DNA of 64,000 bases from Arcanobacterium phocae. GTDB lineage: Bacteria; Actinomycetota; Actinomycetes; Actinomycetales; Actinomycetaceae. Below are positions 52,658 through 62,460 of this stretch, one piece after another. The translations under genes and the position numbers were made by a program. The DNA lies in assembly GCF_900105865.1 (NCBI RefSeq), contig NZ_LT629804.1:372001-436000 (forward strand). Reading direction: 5' to 3'. The number at the start of each line of letters is the position of its first letter. Within the stretch, counting starts at the first letter, position 1. The notes beneath the pieces were generated by a model. That model made no database searches. It was not told the DNA's origin and worked only from the letters and a program-made list of their open reading frames with translations.

Positions 52658-55099
52658 TTAAAAAAGCTTGCGCAATCGGGAACGTACTTTATCAGCTAAT
52701 AGCTTTGGACCACCAGCTTTAAGGTGCTCGACCACAAGTTTGGCATCACGGGATAGATTAAATGGCACCTTCGCAAACTGGAGATCGATACGAACTGTAT
52801 CTCCTTCAACGGTCTTCCGATCGTCTGCACGATGAGCATGATCCACAAAATCGAGTAAAGGTTTGAGCGCATTTCTCCATTCAAATTGAACCGAATAACG
52901 CGCAATATTACGCTTAAAATCGTCCGCTAGGCCTGGCTCAAATAGTATTCGCTCTAATGCGGTTGCCAACGCATCAACGTCTTCAGGCGGAACAGAAATT
53001 CCAATATTTTCTGAGTTTAACGCATTACCAAAAGAATCACCTTCGGTTGCTACAATCGGCAATCCAGCCCATAAATAATCCAGAATCCGAGTACGGAATG
53101 AATACTGGGTTTCAATGTGTTCAAAGTGAGTTGAGACTCCACAGTCTGCATCAAGTAGATAGTTGTGGCGGATGTTGTAGTCCACCCAATCATGATTAAA
53201 GAAAACATACTTCCCGGTCAGGCCAAGTTCATCAGCAAGATCCATCGCCTGTTGTGTCATCTTCATCTTCGGCACCGCCGGATTAGGATGCTTCACACCA
53301 AGGAAATACATTCGGACGTTGTCGTGCTTCTTTACTAAAATGTCAACTGCCCGAATCAATGTGAGCGGATCGAACCAATTATAGACTCCACCACCCCATA
53401 AAATAACCTTATCTTCAAGCGAAATTCCAGGAACCTTTCCCTTAATCGCATGATAATCCTGTACCGGGCGTACTTCATTTAATCCAAATGGCACAATGTC
53501 GATCACAGACTCAGGATTATTGCCAGTACCTACAAAATTCCGATTGATTCGGCCCATTGCAGCTAGTTGTCCAAGCCAGAAGTTACGTTGTTTCTCCGAA
53601 GCGCATAGGAATCTATCACCTCGAATAATCTGTCGATTTAACGCATTAGTACTTGACAGTAACGTATCGTCACGACCCTTTGGACCTTGGTCTTTAGCTT
53701 GTTCAAGTTGTTCGAGGTGGATAGGGTCATAAATATCAGTGATCAAGATCTTATCTGTATCTATAATCCATGGAGCGACTTCAAGTAAAAACCCTTGAAA
53801 AATGACGATATCAGACCAGTCAACAAGAGCATGAAGCTCTTTGCTACTACCCAGATGGATATCAAAATCAGCTGATTCCACGCCAATAACACCAGTAGTT
53901 GAACATAGTTTGACTTGATGTTTTTCGCTAAGACGCTTTGCCATTTCCCAGGCACGAATAGCTGGACCAGCCATCTTTTCGGAGAGCATATCGCCAGTAA
54001 TAACTAAAATGCGTGATGGACGGAAATATTTCTGCTCAATATCAAAATGATCAACCAATTCCTTATGCGCATTAAGATAGGCTGAATACGGTTCGAGCGG
54101 TTCCAAAGCTACCCGCATTAAAGGCAAAATCTCTGAATCATCACGTACACGTGTTGCTTGAACTTGCTTTCGCAGCGCAGCAAAGTACTCCAGATTTTCA
54201 TTGAACCAACCAACTGCAAATGCACCCGTAACTGCAGTCTTCTTAATCTGTGTACCCGCAAATGCATCCGCATTAGCGGTATCTATTTCTTTTTCCCCCC
54301 GCGAGGCACCACGTTCATTCGCCAATGCCAGTGCAGAAGCAAACACGGTACGTAGAAGATCCGGTCCTAGATTCTTATAAATACACGCCAAAGCATTGCG
54401 TTCTAGTAAATACTGCTCACGGTAATTACCGAATTTATTCATCGAGACATGATGCCGGTGATAAGCAATAGATGTCGGAACATAGCGTACATCGTATCCT
54501 GCAAGTGTCACACGCCAGCCAAAATCGACGTCTTCATAGAACATAAAGAATTTTTCATCGAAACCGCCGAGTTCTTCATACACATGACGCGGAACAAACA
54601 TTGCAGCGCCAGTCGCGAACAACACGTTCTTTTCCGAGCTACCTTGCCCAACATAGTCCCAGCCAGCTTCACGCTTGTAGCCCATACCGAACCACGTAAG
54701 TGAGCCATCGACGTAGTCAATTTTGTCACCTTCCCAGTTTAGAACTTTCGAGGCTACACAGCCGATTTTCGGATCTGCTTCAATACGTGCCACTGCAGCG
54801 CTGATCCAATTTTCGTCTGGGCGCGCATCATTATTCAAAAAGGCAACAACATCCCCGGTTGACGAAGCGACACCCAAATTACAGCCACCTGCAAAACCAA
54901 GGTTCTTCCCTGCATCGACAATAACTTCATTAGGAATTTGCTCGCGGAACTTTGCTAGGGAATCATCGCCCGAATTATTTTCAACAACGACAATTTCCAG
55001 TTGGTCTTGGGGCCACGATGTTTGGCGTAAATATTTGACTGCATCAATCGTATCTTGTGCACCACGGTAATTAACCAGGATGACCGAAACTTTTGTCAT
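52658..55099 (-). CDS. Two-domain glycosyltransferase (GT2 plus GT4-like GT-B)
   Basis: 813 residues. Residues 1 to about 330 form a GT2 domain: VSVILVNYRGAQDTIDAVKY, VVENNSGDDSLAKF, NLGFAGGCNLGVA, AFLNNDARPDENW and FYEDVDFGWRVTLAGYDV. Residues ~350-770 are a GT-B domain: ILVITGDMLSEKMAGPAIRA, IVIFQGFLLE, ILWGGGVYNWFDPLTLIRAV and LWAGLPIVATEGDSFG. Such double transferases add two different sugars in succession. Its ATG overlaps the stop of the preceding gene at 55096-56622 (ATGA), so the two are co-translated and probably act together. Confidence 0.9.
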   Translation of the reverse strand: MTKVSVILVNYRGAQDTIDAVKYLRQTSWPQDQLEIVVVENNSGDDSLAKFREQIPNEVIVDAGKNLGFAGGCNLGVASSTGDVVAFLNNDARPDENWISAAVARIEADPKIGCVASKVLNWEGDKIDYVDGSLTWFGMGYKREAGWDYVGQGSSEKNVLFATGAAMFVPRHVYEELGGFDEKFFMFYEDVDFGWRVTLAGYDVRYVPTSIAYHRHHVSMNKFGNYREQYLLERNALACIYKNLGPDLLRTVFASALALANERGASRGEKEIDTANADAFAGTQIKKTAVTGAFAVGWFNENLEYFAALRKQVQATRVRDDSEILPLMRVALEPLEPYSAYLNAHKELVDHFDIEQKYFRPSRILVITGDMLSEKMAGPAIRAWEMAKRLSEKHQVKLCSTTGVIGVESADFDIHLGSSKELHALVDWSDIVIFQGFLLEVAPWIIDTDKILITDIYDPIHLEQLEQAKDQGPKGRDDTLLSSTNALNRQIIRGDRFLCASEKQRNFWLGQLAAMGRINRNFVGTGNNPESVIDIVPFGLNEVRPVQDYHAIKGKVPGISLEDKVILWGGGVYNWFDPLTLIRAVDILVKKHDNVRMYFLGVKHPNPAVPKMKMTQQAMDLADELGLTGKYVFFNHDWVDYNIRHNYLLDADCGVSTHFEHIETQYSFRTRILDYLWAGLPIVATEGDSFGNALNSENIGISVPPEDVDALATALERILFEPGLADDFKRNIARYSVQFEWRNALKPLLDFVDHAHRADDRKTVEGDTVRIDLQFAKVPFNLSRDAKLVVEHLKAGGPKLLADKVRSRLRKLF

Positions 55100-56622
55100 T
55101 TCTGAACACTTCCCTTCGCTTTATCCACCACGTTCCCAGTTTTCTTTGCCAGCTCGTTCACTACACCCTTGGCAGTTCGCTTTGCTAACATACCGTAAGG
55201 AGTCTTCTGATAAAGCGGAACAGATTCAACGTTATCGAGTGCTTTTAGTGGATGTTTAATAGCAGAAATGATCTCTGCATTCCCCTCTTCAATAGCGACA
55301 AGGGAGTTGTATGCGTGATCCTCGTCGTAAGCCATGGCATTAAGCCGTTTAAGCCCAGCAATATAACCAAGGTAAAGATCTCGTTGTTTTGGCGAAGAAA
55401 CAATAATCCGATCCATATATTCAATCGTTTCATTCCACGTTTGCACAGACGTTTCGGTGACACCTTCAGTAAAACTTCGATAATCATTTTGCATCAGCGA
55501 TAAAATATCTGTTGTTGTCATATCAAGAATCATCATTGCATGAGTATTTCGAATTCCAATCACATCGCGCAACGGCGATCCAATCAAAACAATAACGGAC
55601 ATTTGCTCAAAAATCCCTTGGACTTTTTCCACCCTCCTCAGCTTTCCCGCTGAGCATTGGAAAAGCTCACTATTGCCCGTGTCCCACATATAAGCATCAG
55701 TAGGAAGAAGGGAACTGACCTCCATCATCCGATCGTAGGAGATTTTATCTTTAAACGGACAAACAAATAAAATATCCGGATGATTATACGGTGAGATATC
55801 GGCAAAAGACTCACGCAACACAGAAATATAAGCTGGATTCAGTCCAGTACTCGCCCACATTTCATCAATGAAATCGGATAGCCCAGGCAATCGCTTCCCG
55901 GGTATTCGATTCATAGGAAAGTTAATCTGACTTGCAGCATTGGTACACTTCATCCCTTTAGTCCATTTACGAATCAAGCGCGCTCCAGATAACGCACGAG
56001 AGGGAAGCGTGAGTTCTCGATTAGCTTCGTCGCCTGGCGACAGTTGCAAGTCTAAAGTAGAAATATCAACACCAGTCATCGCCCCCGACAGAACACCTAG
56101 TACCAACGGTGCAAGTTCATAAGCTTGCACCTGTGGATCAAGATTTCGGGAAAGAACGTTCATATATAACAAGACAGACGGCAAGTTGGATTTCAATCCG
56201 GCCATCCGACGACGTTCAATGACATATCCTCGAGCACTTAGCCGGAACATTACATCCATCGCCATCGTCTGCGCATCAAGTGAAGCATCGAGCCCCCCAA
56301 TATAATGGATGTCTTCAGCATTGAAAAAATATGCAGCAGCAGCCGTCGATAAAGATTGCCCTTCATATCCATCGCCAGTAAAGACAACATTCTTACCGGC
56401 ACTCAAGTAATCTAATCCTTTATCCATAACAGTCGCGATTAACTCTCCCGGAATCGCAGCTACCTGCGGGATTATCACAACAACACCGGGGAAAGACATC
56501 TGGTCGAAAACATTAGTAAACTCCCCAGGTACAACTTTCTCTACACGCGCGTCACTTTGTAGATATGGCGACCACTGCTGTGAAAAACTCTGATCTTCAC
56601 CAATAATAAACAGCGAATTCAC
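55096..56622 (-). CDS. Glycosyltransferase-associated protein resembling a half GT-B enzyme
   Basis: 508 residues, no recognised catalytic signature. The middle-to-late part (HAMMILDMTTTDILSLMQ, then NETIEYMDRIIVSSPKQRDL, then YLGYIAGLKRLN) aligns by pattern with the GT-B domain of the downstream neighbour (ILITDIYDPIHLEQLEQ, then LNRQIIRGDRFLCASEKQRN, then FWLGQLAAMGRIN). It therefore resembles the N-terminal Rossmann half of a GT-B enzyme plus an unrelated N-terminus, without a clear donor-binding C-terminal half. The C-terminus is basic and Ala/Lys-rich. It overlaps the 813-residue transferase by 4 nt and may be its regulatory or substrate-presenting partner. Confidence 0.6.
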   Translation of the reverse strand: MNSLFIIGEDQSFSQQWSPYLQSDARVEKVVPGEFTNVFDQMSFPGVVVIIPQVAAIPGELIATVMDKGLDYLSAGKNVVFTGDGYEGQSLSTAAAAYFFNAEDIHYIGGLDASLDAQTMAMDVMFRLSARGYVIERRRMAGLKSNLPSVLLYMNVLSRNLDPQVQAYELAPLVLGVLSGAMTGVDISTLDLQLSPGDEANRELTLPSRALSGARLIRKWTKGMKCTNAASQINFPMNRIPGKRLPGLSDFIDEMWASTGLNPAYISVLRESFADISPYNHPDILFVCPFKDKISYDRMMEVSSLLPTDAYMWDTGNSELFQCSAGKLRRVEKVQGIFEQMSVIVLIGSPLRDVIGIRNTHAMMILDMTTTDILSLMQNDYRSFTEGVTETSVQTWNETIEYMDRIIVSSPKQRDLYLGYIAGLKRLNAMAYDEDHAYNSLVAIEEGNAEIISAIKHPLKALDNVESVPLYQKTPYGMLAKRTAKGVVNELAKKTGNVVDKAKGSVQK

Positions 56623-56782
56623 TACGATCTCCCTAAATTTAATAAGATGTAATCACTACTTAATGCTACCCTGATTACTCATAGTACATACTCCGACTTC
56701 AACTATGTCTATCTCACATGTCCACTATTTAGCCAGTCGAGCATTACTATAGATTTAGGAATACCGAAACGATTGGATATCA

Positions 56783-57718
56783 ATGCAAGAACATAACGCC
56801 AACCGAAAACCGGGCTCTTCTGCTCAGCAAAGGTTTAAGCGCCTTGCCACTGAAGAAATGCACACAGTTTCGCCTGATTCTAGCTTCATTCATGGCTTAA
56901 TCCCATCATGGCTCGATGTTTGGAACCATCGAAATCTCCTGATGCTTCTCATCCGTCGCGAACTTAAAGCAAAATATAAAGACTCTTTCCTTGGTTTCAC
57001 CTGGACTTTAATCCGGCCACTAGTGCAGCTTTTCATTTACTATTTTGCAATCGGAAAAATTCTTGGCGCAGAACGCGGGATACCAGATTTTGGAATTTAC
57101 GTCTTCGCAGGACTAACTGCTTGGGCATTGTTCAATGAAATTGTTGCAATGGGAACACAATCGATCGTTTCCAATGGTGGAATTATCAAAAAAGTTTATC
57201 TGCCACGAGAGATTTTTCCTCTAGCTAGCGCGGGAGCTGCCTTCGTAAACTTCTGTGCTCAAATGTTGGTATTGATCATCGGCGCACTTGTGATCCGTGG
57301 TATTTCTTTAACTTCTTTCATTCTTTATGTACCCCTAGCATCACTCGTTCTTTTCGTTTGGGGCGTCGCGCTAGCTTTATGGTTGTCTGCAGTTAACGTC
57401 AGTATGCGCGATACCCAATATTTAGTCGAAGTCGGTTTACTCATCGGAATGTGGTTAAGCCCGATAGTTTATTCTTATGAGATGGTAGCTAACGTTGCAA
57501 GTGAGACCATTGCACTCATTTATAGTTGGAACCCAATCACCATAGCCGTATCTGCTTTTCAAGCTGGAACATGGAAGGCAGGGATGGACAATGGTGCACA
57601 ACTCCCTCCCGATTTGCTAACTCGAAACTTCACCGCCCTTGCCGTCGGTATTGTTTTATGCATTCTTGCTCAACGCTATTTTGCCCATGCACAACGTAAT
57701 TTCGCTCAGGATCTATAA
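56783..57718 (+). CDS. wzm: ABC-2 type polysaccharide exporter permease (Wzm/TagG-like)
   Basis: 311 residues. An N-terminal cytoplasmic segment of about 50 residues precedes LLMLLIRRELKAKYKDSFLG and TWTLIRPLVQLFIYYFAIGK, which are characteristic of Wzm/TagG permeases. Six membrane helices follow. NVSMRDTQYLVEVGLLIGMW is the usual late signature. It would export a completed lipid-linked glycan or teichoic-acid chain. Its stop overlaps the ATPase start (TAATG). It is divergent from the 508-residue gene, with 160 bp between them. Confidence 0.92.
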   Translation: MQEHNANRKPGSSAQQRFKRLATEEMHTVSPDSSFIHGLIPSWLDVWNHRNLLMLLIRRELKAKYKDSFLGFTWTLIRPLVQLFIYYFAIGKILGAERGIPDFGIYVFAGLTAWALFNEIVAMGTQSIVSNGGIIKKVYLPREIFPLASAGAAFVNFCAQMLVLIIGALVIRGISLTSFILYVPLASLVLFVWGVALALWLSAVNVSMRDTQYLVEVGLLIGMWLSPIVYSYEMVANVASETIALIYSWNPITIAVSAFQAGTWKAGMDNGAQLPPDLLTRNFTALAVGIVLCILAQRYFAHAQRNFAQDL

Positions 57719-58950
57719 TGACATTTAACGTAGCACCAGAACCTTTAGACGTTATTAAAGTAGATAGCGTCTCTAAAAAATTTGTTTTACGTAAAGATAA
57801 ATCGCTTAAAGAACGCATCGTTAATGCTGGACGTAACCGTAAACACATCGAGCGCTACACCGCACTTGATGATGTTTCTTTCTCGGTACAAGCTGGCGAA
57901 TCCCTCGGGCTAACTGGCGCCAATGGCTCCGGAAAGTCTACGCTACTCAAACTTATTGGTGGAATTATCTCTCCCGATTCAGGGAGTGTTAAGGTTCGCG
58001 GCCGCATTGCAGCTCTTCTTGAACTTGGGGCAGGATTCCATCCCGATCTTACTGGAATGGAAAACATCTTCCTTAATGCATCCATTATGGGCCTGAGCGA
58101 AGAAGAAATCGATGACCAGATAGATTCCATCATTGACTTTTCTGGAATTTCCGATTTTATCAATACCCAGGTGAAATTTTATTCTTCTGGAATGTATGTG
58201 CGACTTGCCTTCTCAGTTGCTGTCCATTCAAATCCAGACATTCTCTTAGTCGATGAAGTCCTTGCTGTGGGAGATGAACCTTTCCAGCGCAAATGTATGG
58301 AACGTATCCGACAGTTCCAAGAGGACGGCCGCTCCATTATTTTAGTTTCCCATTCGCCAGACCAAATTGTTGAAATGTGCGATCGCGCTCTAGTCCTTCA
58401 AAAAGGCAAGCTTATTACTATTGGCCCCACTCGTGAATCTATGAACATTCTTCACAAGTCATACGCGAAACAGATTCAGGCCGATCGAGCTAAAAATGCA
58501 AGCATCCCTCCCGAAGCTGAAGAATCACTCCACAATCTCAAAATTACCGATGTGCGAGCTAGTGGATTCACAACACTCCCTAGTGGCGTTGATTTGTTCC
58601 TTTCAGGCAATGACCTCACTATTTCAACAGATATTTCCACCCAAGTTCCGCTTCATGATTACACGCTAGAACTGAGTATAGAAGCCCTCGACGGCACAAA
58701 AATTTTCACAATGAATAGTGCCAACCTTGATCAAAAACTTCAGCCAGTTTCATCTACTGGAACTATCGATATTACTATCCCAAATTTCTATCTTGGCGAA
58801 GGTCAATTTGTTTTCAGCGTTCTCCTCAGCACTTCTTCAGGAATAACTCTGGCACATAAAAAGAACGCTTTAGTTCTTCAAGTAGGATCTGACGCAAAGA
58901 CTTCTGGCTTGATCAAGGCCTTCCCCGAAATCACCGTTAAAGCTGACTAA
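57718..58950 (+). CDS. wzt: Polysaccharide exporter ATPase with C-terminal glycan-binding-type domain (Wzt)
   Basis: 410 residues. The ATPase part (1 to about 245) shows Walker A GANGSGKST, the family-specific FYSSGMYVRLAFSVA signature and Walker B PDILLVDEVLAVGDE. The remaining ~150 residues (LKITDVRASGFTTLPSGVDL onward) form a beta-rich domain like Wzt_C. In E. coli O9a the Wzt C-terminal domain recognises the chain terminus of the exported polymer. The substrate here may therefore carry a terminal modification, possibly phosphocholine as speculation. It is operonic with wzm and precedes rmlB. Confidence 0.92.
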   Translation: MTFNVAPEPLDVIKVDSVSKKFVLRKDKSLKERIVNAGRNRKHIERYTALDDVSFSVQAGESLGLTGANGSGKSTLLKLIGGIISPDSGSVKVRGRIAALLELGAGFHPDLTGMENIFLNASIMGLSEEEIDDQIDSIIDFSGISDFINTQVKFYSSGMYVRLAFSVAVHSNPDILLVDEVLAVGDEPFQRKCMERIRQFQEDGRSIILVSHSPDQIVEMCDRALVLQKGKLITIGPTRESMNILHKSYAKQIQADRAKNASIPPEAEESLHNLKITDVRASGFTTLPSGVDLFLSGNDLTISTDISTQVPLHDYTLELSIEALDGTKIFTMNSANLDQKLQPVSSTGTIDITIPNFYLGEGQFVFSVLLSTSSGITLAHKKNALVLQVGSDAKTSGLIKAFPEITVKAD

Positions 58951-58967
58951 TTCGTTCACATAATTAA

Positions 58968-59969
<1,002 letters not shown>

Positions 59970-59982
59970 AACTAACTAAATT

Positions 59983-60040
59983 AATAATCCGCATCTAGTA
60001 GGAACGGCAAACCCGATTCCCGCCAGATGCGGATTATTTT
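59983..60040 (+). terminator. Rho-independent-type terminator after rmlB
   Basis: 14-bp perfect arms AATAATCCGCATCT (59983-59996) and AGATGCGGATTATT (60025-60038) have a 28-nt loop. The right arm runs into TTTT. It ends the wzm-wzt-rmlB operon and faces the 3' end of the MFS gene. Confidence 0.8.
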
Positions 60041-60055
60041 ACGTCTGAGCGAAGA

Positions 60056-61435
60056 CTAGTCTTCAACCTCAGCTGCAACAGCGAGGATTTCGTTGTCGCC
60101 AGCAATATCCAGCTTTCCAGCCTTCTCTAGGCGATTGTTAACAATCGCCAAAACGATCGCGCAGGCAGCACCGATCGCTGCTACCAATACCGTGATCCAC
60201 AAGATCTGCTGGTAACCGACGTATGGATCCGCCTTGTGAGCTTCCACCAAACCTGCAGTCATTCGGTGTGCCCAGAGCACTGAGGCGAAAGCCGCAAATG
60301 AACCGACCGACATAGCCGAACCAGAAATATGTTCAGGCAGATGGAGCTCCGCGATCGGAGCAAGAATAACAGCCTTACCCATAAAGATTCCGATAGCCAT
60401 GATCATCAGCAGAACCATAGCTAGCCACATCGATTGAGAACCAGCCGGCAACAACGACACGGTGAATGCGCCACCCGCAGTCACCGCCAAAGATACGCCC
60501 AGCATGACTGTCGAGGACTTAAAGACATAGTCCGCAACGATACCTGAAATAAGACCAGCAAACACACCAATAAGACCAGTATTGAAAATACCGAAAGCAC
60601 CCGCAACAGCATCCGAAGCGTTGAATACCAGCTTGATGTATGGCGCCGACAGGTAGATGAGGTTGACGTACGTCCAGTACAGACACATAGCTGCCATGCC
60701 TGCCATCCACACGCGTGGCTTGAGCAATACGTTGATCAGACCCGCTAGCGCAGCGACATTCTTACCAGCCTTCTTATCGCTGATCTGAACACTCTTAGCA
60801 ATTGCGTTCTTTGGTACGTAGCGAAGCAGAGCAATAATGATCGGGATGAGTAAAAGGGCATATCCGATTCCGAAGCCCTTCATAATGCTGACTGCGTTAT
60901 CTGGATACAGTCCAATGAACACCAAGATAATTGCGTTCATAGCAAATTCGAGTGCGCGGCGAATGGTTTCAAGCAGACCCATTGCTAAACCACGACCCTT
61001 AATATCTTCGTCTTTTGCGATAAATACGACACCATTAACCACTGCTGGCCAGCCGATTGCATCCCAGATGCCCCAGCTAGCTGCAATAACAACCATAGCC
61101 TTAAATGGAATACCTGGTACCAAGTACAAAATAAGGAATGTGACAAGACGCCATCCAGCGAATGCAATCAGGATTGAACGAATAGTGAAACGATTGTTCA
61201 CCCAGCCCGCTGGCACATAGAAGAACATCGCAATGCCGATCCAGCCGAATAAAATACCGAATTGGTCAATGCTAATTCCGAGCGACTCGGACAAAGGCAG
61301 AAGCAACGCGCCTTTAAACGCTTCGAACGAAACATATACCAGCTGGCCAGTCAGGACGATAGTCAAGAACGCACCGATTTTGCCTCGCTGTAGGAACTTA
61401 GGCAAACGTCCAGATGACGTTACGCTTTCTGTCAT
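60056..61435 (-). CDS. MFS transporter, possibly for a phosphodiester or sugar-phosphate
   Basis: 459 residues with twelve predicted helices. LPLSESLGISIDQFGILFG, FYVPAGWVNNRFTIRSILIA and WGIWDAIGWPAVVNGVVFIA are MFS-type cytoplasmic loops and helices. The specificity is not readable from sequence. Its upstream neighbour on the same strand encodes a cytosolic glycerophosphodiester phosphodiesterase. A role in taking up glycerophosphodiesters (such as glycerophosphocholine) is therefore plausible by analogy with GlpT-like transporters, as inference. A hairpin and an 8-bp inverted repeat lie in the 150-bp gap before it, so it may have its own promoter. Confidence 0.8.
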   Translation of the reverse strand: MTESVTSSGRLPKFLQRGKIGAFLTIVLTGQLVYVSFEAFKGALLLPLSESLGISIDQFGILFGWIGIAMFFYVPAGWVNNRFTIRSILIAFAGWRLVTFLILYLVPGIPFKAMVVIAASWGIWDAIGWPAVVNGVVFIAKDEDIKGRGLAMGLLETIRRALEFAMNAIILVFIGLYPDNAVSIMKGFGIGYALLLIPIIIALLRYVPKNAIAKSVQISDKKAGKNVAALAGLINVLLKPRVWMAGMAAMCLYWTYVNLIYLSAPYIKLVFNASDAVAGAFGIFNTGLIGVFAGLISGIVADYVFKSSTVMLGVSLAVTAGGAFTVSLLPAGSQSMWLAMVLLMIMAIGIFMGKAVILAPIAELHLPEHISGSAMSVGSFAAFASVLWAHRMTAGLVEAHKADPYVGYQQILWITVLVAAIGAACAIVLAIVNNRLEKAGKLDIAGDNEILAVAAEVED

Positions 61436-61457
61436 TATTTTTCACTTTCTGTGTTGG

Positions 61458-61477
61458 TAGTAGCACCGTTGCTACTA
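61458..61477 (-). promoter_or_regulatory. 20-bp palindrome upstream of the MFS gene
   Basis: TAGTAGCA (61458-61465) and TGCTACTA (61470-61477) form a perfect 8-bp inverted repeat with a 4-nt centre, 23 bp before the MFS start codon. Its size and placement fit a repressor operator; the regulator is unknown. A leader hairpin is the alternative. Confidence 0.45.
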
Positions 61478-61515
61478 GCGTCAAGTTTTAAAAAATTTTC
61501 AGTCAATACAACCAG

Positions 61516-61552
61516 TCAGGAGCGGGAAGGTATACTGCCTTCCTGCTCCTGA
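61516..61552 (-). terminator. Hairpin between the glycerophosphodiesterase and MFS genes
   Basis: 15-nt arms (61516-61530 TCAGGAGCGGGAAGG and 61538-61552) pair with a single G-T wobble around a 7-nt loop. It lies 33 nt past the phosphodiesterase stop on the minus strand. No T-run follows, so partial termination or attenuation is possible. Confidence 0.5.
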
Positions 61553-61585
61553 TAGGCGTTATAACGGTGAGATATAGGTGGATGG

Positions 61586-62329
61586 TTACTTCAAGAATTC
61601 ATCTGCAATGTCGGTAAAGACTCCGGTCGCACCCCAGTTGAACAGTTCGTTTGCGCGGTCTTTTCCATTGACGGTCCAGACGTTTACGCCGTATCCAGCT
61701 TCCCGGAATTGGGAGATGAGCTCTGGGGTAAGCTTTGCATCCTCTGGATGGATGTAGGAGGCTCCTACGAGTTCCAAGATGGACTTCCAGTCTGGCCACA
61801 GGTTATCAACAACGAACAATGCACCGATCGGGATATCCGGGCGCATTTCATGTACGTGATGGAGAAGCAGGTGGTTGAACGACGAAATGATGATCTCACG
61901 CTCTGGATCGAGGCGGTCCAGTTCTGCTAGCGTATTCTCGATCATCTGAAGCGACATGGCCTTGCCTCGCTCATTAGACTTGAGCTCAATGTTGGCGTTC
62001 ATGCCGGTTTCGTTCATCAAATCTACGAGTTGATGAAGCGTTGGCATTGGCTCGCCGGCATATTCAGACGAGAACCAGGAGCCAGCATCGATGCTCGGCA
62101 GATCCTTAGCAGTAAGATCGTAGAAATACCCTGATTTGTTGGTGGTGCGATCTAACAAGGTATCGTGCAGAATAATTGGTGTACCGTCTGCCATAATGTC
62201 GACGTCGGTTTCAAACCACTTGCAGCCACTTTCAGCCGCAAGACGGAACGCAGCAAGCGTGTTTTCCGGTGCACGATGGTTAAGACCACGATGTGCGATT
62301 ACTTCGCGTTGTAACATTGTATGTTTCAT
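61586..62329 (-). CDS. Glycerophosphodiester phosphodiesterase
   Basis: 247 residues. The GDPD signature is complete: VIAHRGLNHRAPENTLAAF (catalytic H-R), WFETDVDIMADGTPIILHDT (E, D and the second His), LDRTTNKSG, then later ANIELKSNERG. There is no signal peptide, so it is a cytoplasmic UgpQ/GlpQ-type enzyme that splits glycerophosphodiesters to sn-glycerol-3-phosphate and an alcohol such as choline. An internal ATG five codons in is an alternative start. It is next to the MFS gene; choline released here could feed LicCA. Confidence 0.93.
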   Translation of the reverse strand: MKHTMLQREVIAHRGLNHRAPENTLAAFRLAAESGCKWFETDVDIMADGTPIILHDTLLDRTTNKSGYFYDLTAKDLPSIDAGSWFSSEYAGEPMPTLHQLVDLMNETGMNANIELKSNERGKAMSLQMIENTLAELDRLDPEREIIISSFNHLLLHHVHEMRPDIPIGALFVVDNLWPDWKSILELVGASYIHPEDAKLTPELISQFREAGYGVNVWTVNGKDRANELFNWGATGVFTDIADEFLK

Positions 62330-62415
62330 AGCGCAATTATCCCCTTTGATATGAATACTTTTGAAGAATAACCCTTCAGTGCAAATAAATCTTAACTGTC
62401 GCTAAGTAATGAGAA

Positions 62416-62431
62416 TTGTCAGCATTGACAA
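62416..62431 (-). promoter_or_regulatory. 16-bp palindrome upstream of the glycerophosphodiesterase gene
   Basis: TTGTCA (62416-62421) and TGACAA (62426-62431) form a perfect 6-bp inverted repeat with a 4-nt centre, 86 bp before the ATG at 62329. It could be an operator; half of it could also serve as a -35. The regulator is unknown. Confidence 0.35.
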
Positions 62432-62460
62432 CGTTGGCTTGTGCACAAAATTTCACATAA

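Noticed and set aside
52658..55099. Possibility that the 813-residue glycosyltransferase is a misassembled fusion of two genes
   Set aside because: The GT2 and GT-B parts are joined in one uninterrupted frame with a plausible linker, and such double transferases are common in surface-glycan loci.
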